Source of the DNA: Psilocybe azurescens
Taxonomy: Eukaryota; Basidiomycota; Agaricomycetes; Agaricales; Agrocybaceae
DNA length: 64,000 bases
Assembly (NCBI GenBank): GCA_023853785.1
Contig: JAJIRX010000567.1
Location: forward strand, 682,001 to 746,000
Direction of reading: 5' to 3'
The notes under the pieces were generated by a model that had not been told where the DNA came from, did not search any database, and saw only the letters and a list, made by a program, of their open reading frames with translations. Positions within the stretch are counted from its first letter, which is position 1; every line of letters begins with the position of its first letter. Both the position numbers and the translations under genes were made by a program. Shown in pieces: positions 28,950 through 41,110 of the stretch.

Positions 28950-30204
28950 ATGCAAAACAACCTTCGTAGCGGCGTCCGACATGCGCATAAATACACTCTA
29001 ACTTTGTCTCCTTCCGTTCAGCAGACGGCTATCCGCCTCCCCAGTGCTCGTGTGTCGTGCGACAGCCATGTAAGGCACATTACGCAGTCTGCTGCTATGC
29101 GCCGGGCTATTCCCTTCTCTCTCAATACATACAGCGGCCCTCAAGACGAACGCGACGAACGCGTGGTTCGCATGCTCATGTTCGGAAAGCCCGGAGCAGG
29201 AAAAGGGACGCTTACTGCCCGCCTCGCCCAGAAGTACGACATCCTCACTCTGTCGACGGGTGACCTTCTCCGTCAGCACATTGAAGAACGCACCAATGTA
29301 GGTATAGAAGCAGAGGCAATCGTCGCGCGAGGAGGACTGGTGCCCGATGAGATGATGTTGAAGGTTGTAACAAGCAAGTTGGATTCTCTGCAACACAAGG
29401 TGCGTTCCGACAAGTTTGGAATGTCATGTGTATTCTGTATATATATATTCTAACTGACGCGTGTTCGTCGTCTATTCAATAGCATTGGATTCTAGACGGC
29501 TTTCCTCGTACCATCGGGCAAAGTGAACTGTTAGATGCTCATCTCAAGTAAGCATCTTATCCCCTGTTAGTCACAAAAAACGGCTGCTAAATCGTCGCTC
29601 GTCATTTAGGAAACGAAATATGCCATTGACACTTGTTGTAAACCTTGACGTCCCCGATGAAGTTATTCTGAGTCGTATATCCGACCGATGGATCCACCGT
29701 CCTTCGGGTCGCGTCTATAATATGTCTTACAATCGCCCGCGGGTAAACGGTTTCGACGATCAAACCGGAGAACCACTAACAAAGCGTCCCGATGATAATC
29801 CTGTTCGTTCTTATTCGACTGCCCTCTTCCTTCAGTGGGCATTTCCATTCTGACGTAAACTTCGCATTTTGTTTTCGCAGGAGGTATTTGCTCGTCGCCT
29901 CGCCGCGTTCTACGCCTCTACATCCCCATTGCTCGCCTACTTTGCTAAATCGGCCAAGACGACCAACGGCCATCGCCCGAATTCGCACCAGCATCCCCAC
30001 CAGATTTCTTTCCATACTCCCTCGGGATTGAAAGTGAAAACTCTTTCTGGCACAACGTCGGACGAAATCTGGCCGCATCTAGATCGCCTCATACACAACA
30101 ACTTCCCCGGACTGAGAGAAAGACTAGAATCCAAGGAAATGCGAACCCGGCGCCTTGTCAGTAGTGCACTTGCCGCCGAACTCGGGGCCAACACTCTCTC
30201 ATAA
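28950..30204 (+). CDS. ADK2: Mitochondrial adenylate kinase (GTP:AMP phosphotransferase type)
   Basis: The enzyme transfers phosphate between nucleoside triphosphate and AMP. The first about 65 residues are rich in Arg, Ser and Ala and lack acidic residues until DERDERV, as in a mitochondrial presequence. The P-loop is MFGKPGAGKGTLTARLAQKY, followed by LSTGDLLRQHI, WILDGFPRTIGQSELL, VVNLDVPDEVILSRISDRW and the LID region HRPSGRVYNMSYNRPRVNG. The LID lacks the four zinc Cys of bacterial enzymes. TKRPDDNP and EVFARRLAAFY match the AK2/AK3 fold. Introns fall near 29400-29480, 29549-29610 and 29805-29880. A C-terminal extension of about 60 residues ends GANTLS. It converges on the NTM1-type gene, 206 bp apart. 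Confidence 0.9.
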
Positions 30205-30410
30205 TTTCTTTTTGCATTTTTACATTTTTTTCCTTTCCCGAGCCCGAGTTCTTATGTATTTCTAGGTTTTTGAAACGCGATGTTCCTTTATATCAGTTGT
30301 ACTGTACACCATCATTTTTCACTCAACCAACGGACTAACTGGAATAGTCTGTTTTTGCTTTTTCATCGTAGACCATACCTATAGGTACATTGCATTGCTT
30401 CATTATATCA

Positions 30411-31365
30411 TTAGCTTAGAGATTGAATTATGACGCACATTTTGACAACGAAAAGTTCATCAGGAAGACCTTCCTGGACTTGCTCTCGTATCAATCGGAG
30501 ACCGGCCTGTTCGAAAATTGTTTTCCATGCCATGTCCGACCTATTAGCCCGCATCAGATGATAATCACCTACAAGACTCTATAATCACCTTGTCAAGCTG
30601 GAATCCTGTTCATCGAACACTTCTTGCGCGGATCCATCGGGATTATCTGAACATATATTTTCCTTGACCACGATGAGTGCTTTAGGGTGTTTTTTCAGCG
30701 ATTCATTGCTTCGTTTCAAGAAAGCAACGAGATCGACATCCGAAAGATGCCCTAAACACCATTGGCACCATATAACGTCGAATCCCTGCCCGATCTCATC
30801 AGCAGGGCGAGGTGGCTGATACCCTATGCGATCAAGGAAACGCGCATGGTGCGGTTTGAGAGGGTGAAAGTCTTGAAGCGTTCCTTGAAGAAGAGTGACG
30901 CTTTTAGACCCGTCTGCGAGGCCTCGCCACGCGTTCTTGGTGAACGGATCTGTGCTGCTGCGTGCCCGCGATAGTGCTTCCTGTATGAAAGACTCGACGG
31001 GCTCCAGTATAGTGACGTCCGAGACAAGGTGCAGAAGCACGTCTGCTGTTACACGGCCAATACCCGCGCCCACATCCAGTGCACGCGTCCGCGGTGGATC
31101 AGACGGCGCATCTAGAGGACAAAACGCAGACGGAACCGTGGATAGTTGGGGGAATAGATTCAGCAAGAAAAGTCTTGAGCCGAGCGAATCTATCCTCGGA
31201 AGAGACTGATGCAGGTAGACATGAGATCCAAGACGATTTGGAAAAGAAAAAATAAATAGTTACCCCTGATCCATATCCACCAAGAACACCATCCAGACTT
31301 GCTGGTTGTGTGTTCCAGTATTCGATGCCCTCTTGAATATTGGGCTCAACAGTGGATAAGGACAT
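30411..31365 (-). CDS. Protein alpha-N-terminal methyltransferase, NTM1/Tae1 type
   Basis: NTM1 enzymes methylate the N-terminal amine of proteins that begin X-Pro-Lys/Arg, such as ribosomal proteins. The start MSLSTVEPNIQEGIEYW is followed by TQPASLDGVLGGYGSG, the family's N-terminal helix signature. The SAM motif is ALDVGAGIGRVTADVLL, and downstream the protein has VTILEPVESFIQEA, LQDFHP, DVIWCQWCLGHLSD and VKENIC. The final exon, after an intron at about 30545-30593, reads SDMAWKTIFEQAGLRLI and ends CVIIQSLS with TAA at 30411-30413. About 280 residues, usual for the family. A first intron near 31206-31262 separates GYGSG from SLPRIDSL. Confidence 0.9.
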
Positions 31366-31719
31366 GATGGTCAATTTCTATCCCGGATCAAATATGCGCA
31401 TCCCGCTTCAATAGATTCGATCCTGGACACCGGACATCAAACGAACATTGCCCAGTATAATACATATTACATAGGTAAGGTACAGGTTACACATTGAGTA
31501 CATCCCATAAAAAGAAGTGGGTTTATATGACAGCATAAGTATGATAAAGTAAAAAAAAATGCCAGTGATGATACAACTAGAGAAATGCTATAGCAAAGCG
31601 TCATAAGGATACAATATTGAATATTTGAATAACGAAGAATGAAAAGATCTATGTCGTTACGCGAAATCATCTTAGGTCATAATGGTCATTAAAAATTGAA
31701 AAAATCATGTCTGAGGCGG
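31366..31719. other. Intergenic, no gene seen
   Basis: This 354-bp AT-rich gap holds the NTM1-type promoter and the 3' flank of the giant disordered-protein gene, both minus strand. No motif stands out. Confidence 0.5.
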
Positions 31720-34700
31720 TTATTCAGGTTGTCTAGTCGAGCTTCTGTGCTTGGTTCGTACCCGAGTTGGCTTTCTCCGGCCGTCATCAGGAACTTCTTC
31801 ACCAACATCGAAGACGACGCCCGGCCGCTGTCTCCTCAGCTTGGCTTTTGCTCGAGCTTTGCATCAGCTTCTTCCTTGTTCCTCCACTCTTGCGTTGCCT
31901 GCCATGGATCTCGTGTTGGAGGAGGCAAAATTGGAGCCTGACTGTGCATAGATGCAGTCGGGGATCCTACGACAGTATTTGTCTGCGAAGAAGATCAGTT
32001 TGAGTGGTAGACGTCTTCAATAGGATTTCACTTACTGCTGTGCCATCCTGAGCTTCCACGGATGCTACAGAGACGGCACGGTTCCGCTTGGTCGTCAGAT
32101 ATTTGAACGGCGTAAACACATTCGAGTGGGAATGCGACGCTTTGCGCTCGGCTTGTCCGTGTATAGGCACAGGGATGGAAAACTCGACAGCTGCATCCCT
32201 CCTCTTGGGACTGGGAGGCATGGCTTGTGCATCAGGAGGCGCATGCCCTGCTTTGGCACGACCCGGGCTAGAGTCCGGGGTCTTGGAGGCAATGTTCGGG
32301 TGCCATATCTCATACTGTTCGGTGGGAGCTGGAGTGGAAGTCTTTCGAAACATGCTGAAGAGGCCACCTTTCTTCCCTGTCTGTGATGTAACAGACGGCG
32401 TCACAGACTGACGAGAGGTGGTAGGCTGAAGCATAGTGGAGCGGGCAAGTGAAGAAGGGGTCATAAGGATGGTCTCCTCTGAAGGTGCATGAAGCATCGA
32501 TACAGCCGGTTTTTCAGGGAATTGTGCATTTGTAGGAGTCGCTGTGGTCTGAAAGGGGGTGAACGGAGCCTGTTGATGTGATGGAGTTCGTTGAGCTTGA
32601 GATCGTGAATGTATGTAGTCATCTTTCCTAAGAGGATTCATGGAGAGTGGTTGTACAGATGAAGTGGGCAAAGATGAAGAATGATGGTGACGATTCGATG
32701 GAAGGGAAGAGGGTTGTGAAGATGGAATAACTTGTGTTACATTAGGGGAACGAGGATCTATGAATGCTTGGGAAGAAGGCTTCTGAGAAGAGTTTTCTGC
32801 TACTGCACGACTTTCATTGGCGGGCTGAGGAATGGTATGAGACGGTAAAATATATCCTCTCTTGTCGTAGGAGGAACCCGCATGGCCCAAGTCCAAACTA
32901 GGCCGCACGACGGTGCTGCGGGGGTCAGCTGCTGGAACGATATCTTGTTTAACTGCGGTCGGATAGAAACCTGTAGAGGGAACCGATGATGATACAGTTC
33001 GATTGGATGGTAAAGCCGAATTCTGCGTTGTTAGATCCTTTCCTCCCTGATTTACCTGGGGTGCGTAGGTGTTACTCCGTGCACTGTAAACACGACTTTC
33101 CTGTGCAGAAGGCTCTTTGGTAAACCCATCGACCATTGCATGTGGTCCTACAGTAGGATTGGATGACGACGCCATTCGACTCGGTGGTAAGGCCGAACCA
33201 TATGAGGAGTCTCTGCCTACTTGAGCGACCTGGGGTACTGAGGTGGTATTATGAGCTCTAGAAGCATGAATTCGACTCTCTTGGGCAGGTGGCCCTCTGT
33301 TAGACCCGTCAGCCGATGTATATGGTCCTGGTGCAGGATTAGATGATGATAGAAATCGACTGGTGGGTAGAACAGAACCACTTCCTCCTTGTGGTACTTG
33401 GGGTGCGTAGGAAGTATTTGGAGCTCTGGAAGTGTATGGTCGGCTTTCTTGTGTAGGGGGCTCTCCGGCAGGTACATCGACTAGCGTGGCTTGATATGAA
33501 CCGTGTCTACGAGGTGCTGGCGGTTTAGATTCCTGAAGAAGCTGATGCCTTTCAGGAACATGAATCGGAGGCTTCGAGACATCCACATTCGGTTCTACTT
33601 CAGGAATAGTTTGCGGTAAAACAGTGGTGTGGGCACGTGGTATTTGAAATTTAGCAGGTGGAGGAGAGGAAAGAATTTCAGCCAAAACAGGATGAGTAAA
33701 TGGTGCATATGAAGGCATTGATGAAGCGACCGGAGGGTGTTCAGGTTCAATCTCTCTGTGTACAAAGGATGGTCGGGTATCAGTTGCCGCATACATCCGG
33801 GAAGCTTCCCGTGCCTCTGCCTGTCCGCGAGATGGATTTTGTACTGATGCATCGCGTACGATGGGTAACAGTTCAGGGACTTTCGTCATATTCAGTTGTT
33901 TGAGAAGATCTCCTGTATCGACATGCATTTTACTTTGGCGTAATTCTGTGTTGGCTGTCTCATTGGTGGCAGGCGGTTTGAAGATAGGATCTTCTTTCCT
34001 ATCCGTAGGCGCATTGAGCGCCGAAGTGAAAGTAGACGAAAAGAAGCCAAGTGAAGGTGTTTCGTTATCAATATGGCCATCGACAGGACCTTGCTTGGAG
34101 CCTGAAAGGGATCGGATATGCGTCGCAGTGTTTAACCAGCTGGGTTGGGCCGCCTGCTGAGTCAAATTCTCTCTCGCCTGGGAATGTAAGGCCGATGTAT
34201 GTTTCTGATCTACACGACGTGGAGAGTCTTCCTGGCGAGGAGTCTGCGACCTTGTATCTACTATCGTGAGTTTGACAACACAAAATAAATTGAGACATGA
34301 ACATACTTTCAGCGTGCATCGCAAAGGTATTTGTTTTTGCAAGCGCATAGGGAGGTCCAGGGTCAATTGACAAGTTCAAGGAGGTTACTTGAGGAGTACT
34401 GCGCACAGCATACAGTCCTGTGTCAACTTTATGTGCATTGGATGCCAGTGCGATGGGAGTCTTGGGTTGTGGGATCGAACCACTGCCGGTGACGGCACTT
34501 TCTGGAATCTCTGGAACATGATCTCGGGATGAAGTAGCCACTGGACCCTGACTATTGACATTGTCCAGATTTTCCGTACGTGCACTAGAGTTTTCAACCT
34601 TGTTACTAGGATTTGAAATCAACGGAAGGGATGTTTCTTGAGGAATAGGGACAACAGTCGGCTTTGTAGAGGAACCTGAAGGGCGATTCTCCGTCCGGGT

Positions 34701-37700
34701 GCGAGGACTATCCTGTTTAGAATCCCGTCTTTGGCGAGCTGAGGGGACATTCTCAAGATTTACAGTGGGGAGTAATGGATGAACAATGGTCTGTGCAGTA
34801 AGGGTGGATTGCATTCTGGGACTCTCCTGCTTCACGAGAGATAAAGCGGGCATTTGCATACTCGACAATTCTACCTTGGGAGTAGATGGAATGTTTGTCA
34901 AGCGGTGTCGAGCATTTGAACTCTCCTGCTTAATATTCGGAGCAGGAGCAGCTTCGACAGTGGAGGAGGGTATGGCAGGGTACGCTGGCTGCACGTTCGC
35001 AGAGTCTGAGCTACTGTTTGGGTGGATGTAACCTACCGGGCGGGCAGGTGTGCTTGGGCGCTGAAGGTTGGTATAAACGTGCGCGGTGAGGCCGTCTTTA
35101 GAAGTGGCAGTAGAGTTTTGAACTGTAACGCCCATTGGTTGACCGGGTTTGCTTGTCGGGCTGTCATCTTCCTTTTGAATTGTCCTACTCGATAATCCAT
35201 AGCTGGAAGGCTTAAAATGTGACGAGGCTTGAGGAGCGCCTCCAATACGGGAGCTGTGGGTTTCTTCTTTGAGAGGTATAACATTTTGAGGTACGATACT
35301 CAGGTTTTGACGAGTTTTACCCCCTGCAGTATCATCTTCCCGAAGAATAGGGCGGTTCGACAATCCACTGTTAAGAGGCTGGGCACCTGAAGGCACTTCA
35401 GGGGCGTTTCCGATACGGGTGCTGTAGCCTTCATCCCTGTTAGTCACCGTGTTCTGAAATGTGACACCCGGATGGTGACGAGGTCTGCTTCTTGGGCTAT
35501 CATCTTCCTTTGCATTGGCACGGATGGATGGCCCACTGATGGAAAAGCTGGGCTGGGGTACTCAAAGGACCCAGCGAGAAATTCCCAGCTCGGATACCGT
35601 GGCTTTCTTCTCTGGGCAACGCGGAACTTGCAGTCGTGGTGCCATAATGCTGACGTGAGTTGTTTCCACCGGTTTCACCTTCGCGGTTCGATGGAGTAGT
35701 TTGAATAGGAAAGTGAGTCGAATGACCTTGCGAGAGGTTTTCAAAGCGCGTTCTTTGAATTTCTTCCTTGGTGACTGTCGAATTCTGATAAGCACCGCCC
35801 AGATGTTGACGAGGTATATCTCCGGGACTACTATCTTGGCCTGGATTAACACGAGCCGGCGGCGCGTCGCTGATGATTTGAACACTTCGAGGACCTTGGG
35901 AAACCTGGCTGGTGGCGAGAGAATAAGGAGGTCGAGCTGACTTTCCGCTGTCCTCGCCTGAGCTTGCACCTATAGGCGGTAAGGCGGTGTGTACTTCAAC
36001 TGCCGGCCGATCGCCAATTTCGGGCACTCGAGTTTGACCGCTAGAGAGCACCGGTCGAACAGAAAGGGAGGGATAAGGATACCGCACAGAATTTGAGTTT
36101 TCCATTCGAGTCTGCGCTTGGTCTGATGATGGCGTCTGGACATTGATGGAACTGGAAGTAGTTGGTTGGGAATCGACGCGCTCTTGAGAGATCTCAGGAA
36201 ATGTATGAGGAGTTGGGACCTTAGCATCATCTTCTCTTTGGTTTGCAATTGTTGATGGCCCACCAACGGACGCGACGATTCGGTCATTTGATTCCGTCGA
36301 ACGACTTTGGCTTTCTGGATGTGTAACACGATGTGGTTTCCATATCTGATGGAAAGCTGATTGCGAGGCGGAGTTCTCGATACGAGGCACTGTGTGTCCT
36401 GAGGATGAATGCAGGTGATTGAAGTTACTTGCAATTGGTGTCTCTTTGGGCTGCATGCTGGCGTGGATCTGGATAACCTCTGGATTGACGCTCAAGGTTG
36501 TGACTATGGGCCCAGGATGCTGGAAAGTTTTCCCGTTGTCTGTTCTGAAACCTACACTAGTTGGCGGGCGAGTGATGGTCACACCAACTCTCTCCTGAAT
36601 GTTCTGTTCTGTTGCTCTTATGTGGCTATCCGACGCCGTCACGCGAGGAGGAAAGGAAGCGTGTTCTGCGGGACTGGGTGCTGGCTGTTGGACGGGCGTT
36701 TCAGTGCGAAGCGGGCCTTGGCTTGCCGAAGTATAATAATTATTGATTGCACGCGCCAATAATGGCGTATCTGGGGCTTTGAACTTGCTTTGCACATAGG
36801 GTGGCGTTTGCGCAGAATCGGGACTGTCTGTACCCTGGGTTGTTGAGGGAATGATGCTAGGTACATATTGTCGAGAACCGTCTCTATAGCCAGTCGCTGT
36901 AGGTGGCCGCTGAATGGATAGACCGGTCATAACCTGCGGTGTCATTGGGACATGGACAGATTGAATGGGCGCTGATTGAACTATCGGGGCAAAGTGCTGC
37001 ATCCGTGACTAGAAATAAAGACAACGTTTAATATACTGTTTACAAACAAAACAGAGGCCGTACGCTTGGCCGAGTATCATCCATCGCCCGCGTTACTTCA
37101 GAATGCTGATTTGTGATTAGAGGATTGGGCATACCAGACGAATCTCGCCTACGAGGAGCTGGACTCTGAAACTCTGTCGGAGGCGGCACTGATGGCACTG
37201 GTGCGGGTGAAATCTCCGGTTCCGTTTGTGATCGCACTTCATTGTACTGTGGATCATTGGAGCCGATAGAAAGAAAGTTACTGACAGATGCTGGGTTTTG
37301 CTCAACGGTAGCATAGAAAACAGAATCAGTATTGATTGGTTGTGCACTGGGCATATGTTCAGGTTTAGTCAGGGAATTGAGCCGCGATCGGCTGTATCCT
37401 TCTGGAAAGATTGCCCTCGGCGCTTCCTTGGGAGTTGCATCAATACTCAGCTTTTCAGGCATCGCAGGTTGGCTAGACGCAGTGTGTTGTATACTGTGCT
37501 TTCCTGAAATTCCTAAGGGTGTCTCTGCCCTGGTGGGCACGAATGGGCGCTCCGAATACGAACGTTGATCCTTCAACCCATCGGTGCGATTCGCCACATT
37601 ATCAGAGTGCAAGTTGGCAGTTGGCTGAGAATCCTGAGAAGTCATAGCAATAGGCGGTTGCAAGGCCCTCTGACAAAGGACCAAGACAGTTTTGAAGTAA

Positions 37701-40415
37701 ATATGAGTCCCTTATACACCTCAAAGACGGGAAGACCGACCATCTGCACAGGATTGCCATTCCGTGATGGCAGTGAACTGATATTCTGAGGACCCATGAT
37801 ATGAGGTGTACTTGGAATTCGTGAAGGGGGCCATCGGTAAGTCATGGACGGAGGCTAGCATGGCAGATATTGAGTTCATATAAGGGAGATTACTCGCAAG
37901 TAGCGCAAACTAACCTCTGTAGGATTTGGTGTGGATTCATCCAGTTGTGAATTGGGCTCATTAAGCTTCAAACGGTTCTGATTTGGACAAGTTCAGAAAA
38001 GACCCTTATTGCCTGGGAGGGAAAGTGGTACTCACAATTTCTCTTCGCAGTGGGGCTTCTAGTGCTTCAATTGCGACGGCCATATTTGAAGGCTGCTGCA
38101 ATGAACGCTCAATTGGCTTCAAATCTCTTTGAGGTAGGTGAACAAGCATATGCAATGGCGTGGAAGTAACGGGAGGCTGTGATTCGGAAACGGCGGGATA
38201 TGTTTTGATTGATGGATAGCTGGGAGGTTGCAGTTCGGAAGCGGCGGGAAACGTTTTCAACTTTGGGTAGGTGGTCGGAGGTAAAGAACTCATCGGTTGC
38301 GTGAGTTCTGGAGGGCGATCCTGAAGGGGACGGGCGGTCTGTACAACAATTCAAAAACAAGCAAACGACAGAAAGATGATCCTTCGTACTCTGGTAGATG
38401 ACATTCCATCATCGGGTCGCATGCGCCTTTGCATCATTCTTGGGCCAGGTTTAGGTCTCAGAGAGCCGTCAGAACTTTCACCCTCTTCAACTGGAGCAGG
38501 TTCAGGGTTGACCACAGTTCGCGGGGGTCTGCGTTCCTGAACAGTGATGCTATCCGAAACCCAGCCATTGTTGGATTCTTTTCGCCTGTCGCGATCTGTG
38601 GTCCTTGGTTTGGATCTTCTAAGATCTTGTTCGCCATCAGTAGCCTCTGCGCGATATCTCACTTGGTCCCTATCTTCTCTCGACCTGTAGGTTGGAGGGT
38701 CCTTACGAGATTCTCTTTCACGACGAAAATCCCGGTCTTGAGTACGAACATCCGTCCTAGTTGCATCCCCAAGTGCTCTTTCTGGTGGATTCCATGGCGT
38801 TGTTGGTTCATCGCGTGCTCTTTCCTTCCCTTTGGCGTTCAGGTTGTCTTTAATTGCCTCATTCTCCCTCTCCTTGATTTTTTTGTTCCCACTCCCGCTC
38901 TCTGGCGCGTGTTCTCTCTGCGCGCTCCTGTTCCTTTTCCCGCTCCCGGCGATCTCGTTCAGCGTGTCTCGCGGCCCGTTCCCTATCGAGTCGCTCACGT
39001 TCACGATATTTTTCTCGTTCTCGTTCTCGCTCAAGCCTTTCCCGCTCGCGTTCCCTGTCTCGCTCCAGTTTTTCTCGTTCTCGTTCCTTTTCCTTCTCGC
39101 GTTCTCGTTCGCGCTCTCTTTCTGCTCGTTCTCTCTCCTTCTCGCGCTCACGTTCCTTTTCTCGCTCAAGTCTCTCATTCTCCTTCTCTCTCTCCTTCTC
39201 TCTCTCCTTCTCTCTCTCCTTCTCTCGTTCCCTTTCTGCTCTCTCCTTCTCTCTCTCCTTCTCTCTTTCCTTCTCTCTCTCCTTCTCTCTTTCCTTCTCT
39301 CTTTCCTTCTCTCTCTCCTTCTCTCTTTCCTTCTCTCTCTCCTTCTCTCTTTCCTTCTCTCTTTCCTTCTCTCTTTCCTTCTCTCTCTCTCTCCTCTCTC
39401 TTCCTTCTCTTCTCTCTCTCTCTTCTCTCTCTCCTTCTCTCTCTCCTTCTCTCGTTCCCTTTCTGCTCTCTCCTTCTCTCTCTCCTTCTCGCGCTCAAGT
39501 CTCTCCCTTTCCCTCTCCCGTTCGCGTTCTCTTTCCGCTCTCTCCTTTTCGCGCTCTCGTTCTCTCTCTCGCTCTTTTTCGCGTTCTCTTTCTCTCTCCT
39601 TTTCGCGCTCTCGCTCTCTCTCCCGTTCTCTTTCCTTCTCTCTCTCTCTTTCCCGAACCCTCTGCCGTTCCTTTTCCCGGTCTAATTCGCGAGCCTTCTC
39701 CTGTTCTCGTCGATAATAATCCCGTTCGGCATCCCTATCTCTGGTCCTTTCTCGATCCCTATCCTTCGGGCGATCTCTATCCCGTCTTCCGGTTTCTATC
39801 GGTCCATCCCTCTCATCGTAGCGATTTCGATAGCGGTCTAACGCTTCGAGCCCTTCCTGGAGTGATTTTTGGGTTCTTCAGCATGCCTCGATGTAGATGG
39901 TACTGTTGTTGGGATCCATATTTCATGCTGAACCGGTGCAGTCGATTCGCTTCGCATATTAACATAGCGCGTACTTTTGAGGTTTTCCGGGGGGATCGTC
40001 GGTCTTGTGGAATATGAGGGCCGAGAAGCAGGCTGCATTCTACTGTCGTCGTAATCGCGATTTCTGGTTGAAGTAACTTTGGTCGGTGGCTGAGGATAGT
40101 GTTGCTGGGAAGTAGAGCCCATATTTGGTCGCACATACTCGATAGAAGGGCCCCCGCTGCGGCCGTGCTTGTCGATGGCACGGGCCTGTCGTATGTGGGC
40201 ACTGGAGTTGGTTGTGGTTTTGCACGACTAGAGCTTCGCTTTTCACCGTGTGTACGGGAGGTTGAAGGTTTGGCAACATTCTCGTGAGTAGGAAGAGGCT
40301 TAGCAGAATCTCGCTCGGGATCAGCATTGGGAATCCAGAACTTGTATGAGTCTCGTGTAGCAGATTTAGAATGTCCCGCCTGGGTATCTTGTAGACGTGA
40401 GAAGAAACCTTTCAT
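31720..40415 (-). CDS. Giant intrinsically disordered repeat protein, unknown function
   Basis: I do not recognise this family. A single minus-strand reading, interrupted by short introns, runs from MKGFFSRLQDTQAG (ATG at 40413-40415) to HRSSTRQPE (stop 31720-31722), roughly 2,700 residues. It is almost wholly Ser/Pro/Gln/Thr-rich, with no globular domain, signal peptide or membrane segment. Features in order are a basic N-terminus, a long Arg/Glu repeat (39180-39670), a charged Arg/Asp segment (DRDRRKESNNG), and Pro/Ser-rich regions with two tandem-repeat arrays. A motif of the form IW-x-P preceded by aromatic or His residues recurs four times (YKFWIPN, HEIWIPT, FHQIWKP, YEIWHPN). Two or more adjacent genes mistaken for one cannot be excluded, but no internal promoter or terminal exon is obvious. 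Frame slips occur, for example near 35545. RNA-binding or scaffold roles would be guesses. Confidence 0.6.
32930..33475 (-). repeat. Coding tandem repeat, three units of about 56-60 residues
   Basis: Three imperfect units share the anchor PPxQESR followed by SRxxNT, PQVxQGG, a short LPxSR and a Ser/Pro stretch. The QESR anchors lie near 33441, 33273 and 33093, a spacing of 168 and 180 bp. Units differ at many codons, so the array is old or under amino-acid-level constraint. Confidence 0.75.
35100..35900 (-). repeat. Coding tandem repeat, about five units of about 56 residues
   Basis: A second array in the same protein has units built around an acidic anchor (EDDSP, EDDTA, GQDSS) followed by Arg/Gln-rich and VQNS/VPQN elements. 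Anchors fall near 35829, 35671, 35500, 35331 and 35164, spacings of 158-171 bp. The period matches the other array although the sequences are not obviously alike. Confidence 0.7.
39178..39670. repeat. Polypyrimidine/polypurine simple-sequence tract
   Basis: About 490 bp made almost entirely of CTCTCT/TTCTCT/CCTT units on the plus strand, hence GA-rich on the coding minus strand. It encodes alternating Arg/Glu/Lys runs in the giant protein. Such strand asymmetry and mirror symmetry can form triplex DNA, and the tract is prone to length change and misassembly. Confidence 0.85.
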
Positions 40416-41073
40416 GCAGATTCGGCGAGTAAGAGTCTAAGGGTATTCTTAAGGATCCAGGAGTTCGCCAAATGGAAAGAAAAAAGAAAACAAGAGGTAA
40501 ACACGTTGGGAGAAGCTATAAAGGCGTTCTGTCGACATGAGGCTGAACGAACATACCTCCGACTGCTACACCACTGCCTTTTGTGGACTTTACGTACGCA
40601 ATCAATAATAACACGTTTTGGTGATAACAATTTTATTTTATTTGATAACATTAGGGCTAAGTACACATTTTGTCAATAAGTATAGAAGTTTGTATGCCAG
40701 AAATGCAACCACGCACGATGGCTCATACAATGCGTCAAGCATCACAATCGTGCGTGAATATGCAGAGGCTTCATCCAGAGGACGACAGCGAGCTTGCGCT
40801 CGGTTGAACTGACTTCAAAACGACGACAGAACAACACCCTGTGTTTCCCTGGATCGATATTACACGATTTTGACTCATTCCACGACAGTAGAGCAGCTGA
40901 AAGGCTGTTGGAAGCTCGGAAGCTTCCCTATCGAGACAATTTAAGGATCGTGTATCAGTCGAACCTAGTATAGAAAAGAAATAGAGGACTCAGATGGACA
41001 TGATTCTTGGGCGAAACGAATAGTATAGATGCGCGTCGAAACAGAGAAAGAGCAAAAAGTAAAATTGCCAAAT
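40416..41073. other. Intergenic, promoter side of the giant gene
   Basis: About 660 bp upstream of the giant gene. It is AT-rich near 40610-40690 and otherwise mixed. No conserved coding, RNA or promoter motif could be supported. Confidence 0.45.
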
Positions 41074-41110
41074 TTATTGATGAAAAGGCGTGGGATATTT
41101 GGGTGAGTAA

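Noticed and set aside
39178..39670. Possible CRISPR-like or satellite array
   Set aside because: No constant repeat with unique spacers; it is a simple pyrimidine tract inside an exon.
38429..39716. Two long plus-strand open frames rich in Ser, Leu and Phe
   Set aside because: They are the mirror of the Arg/Glu repeat tract on the minus strand; the C/T-only sequence has no stops in several frames. No domain and no splice logic.
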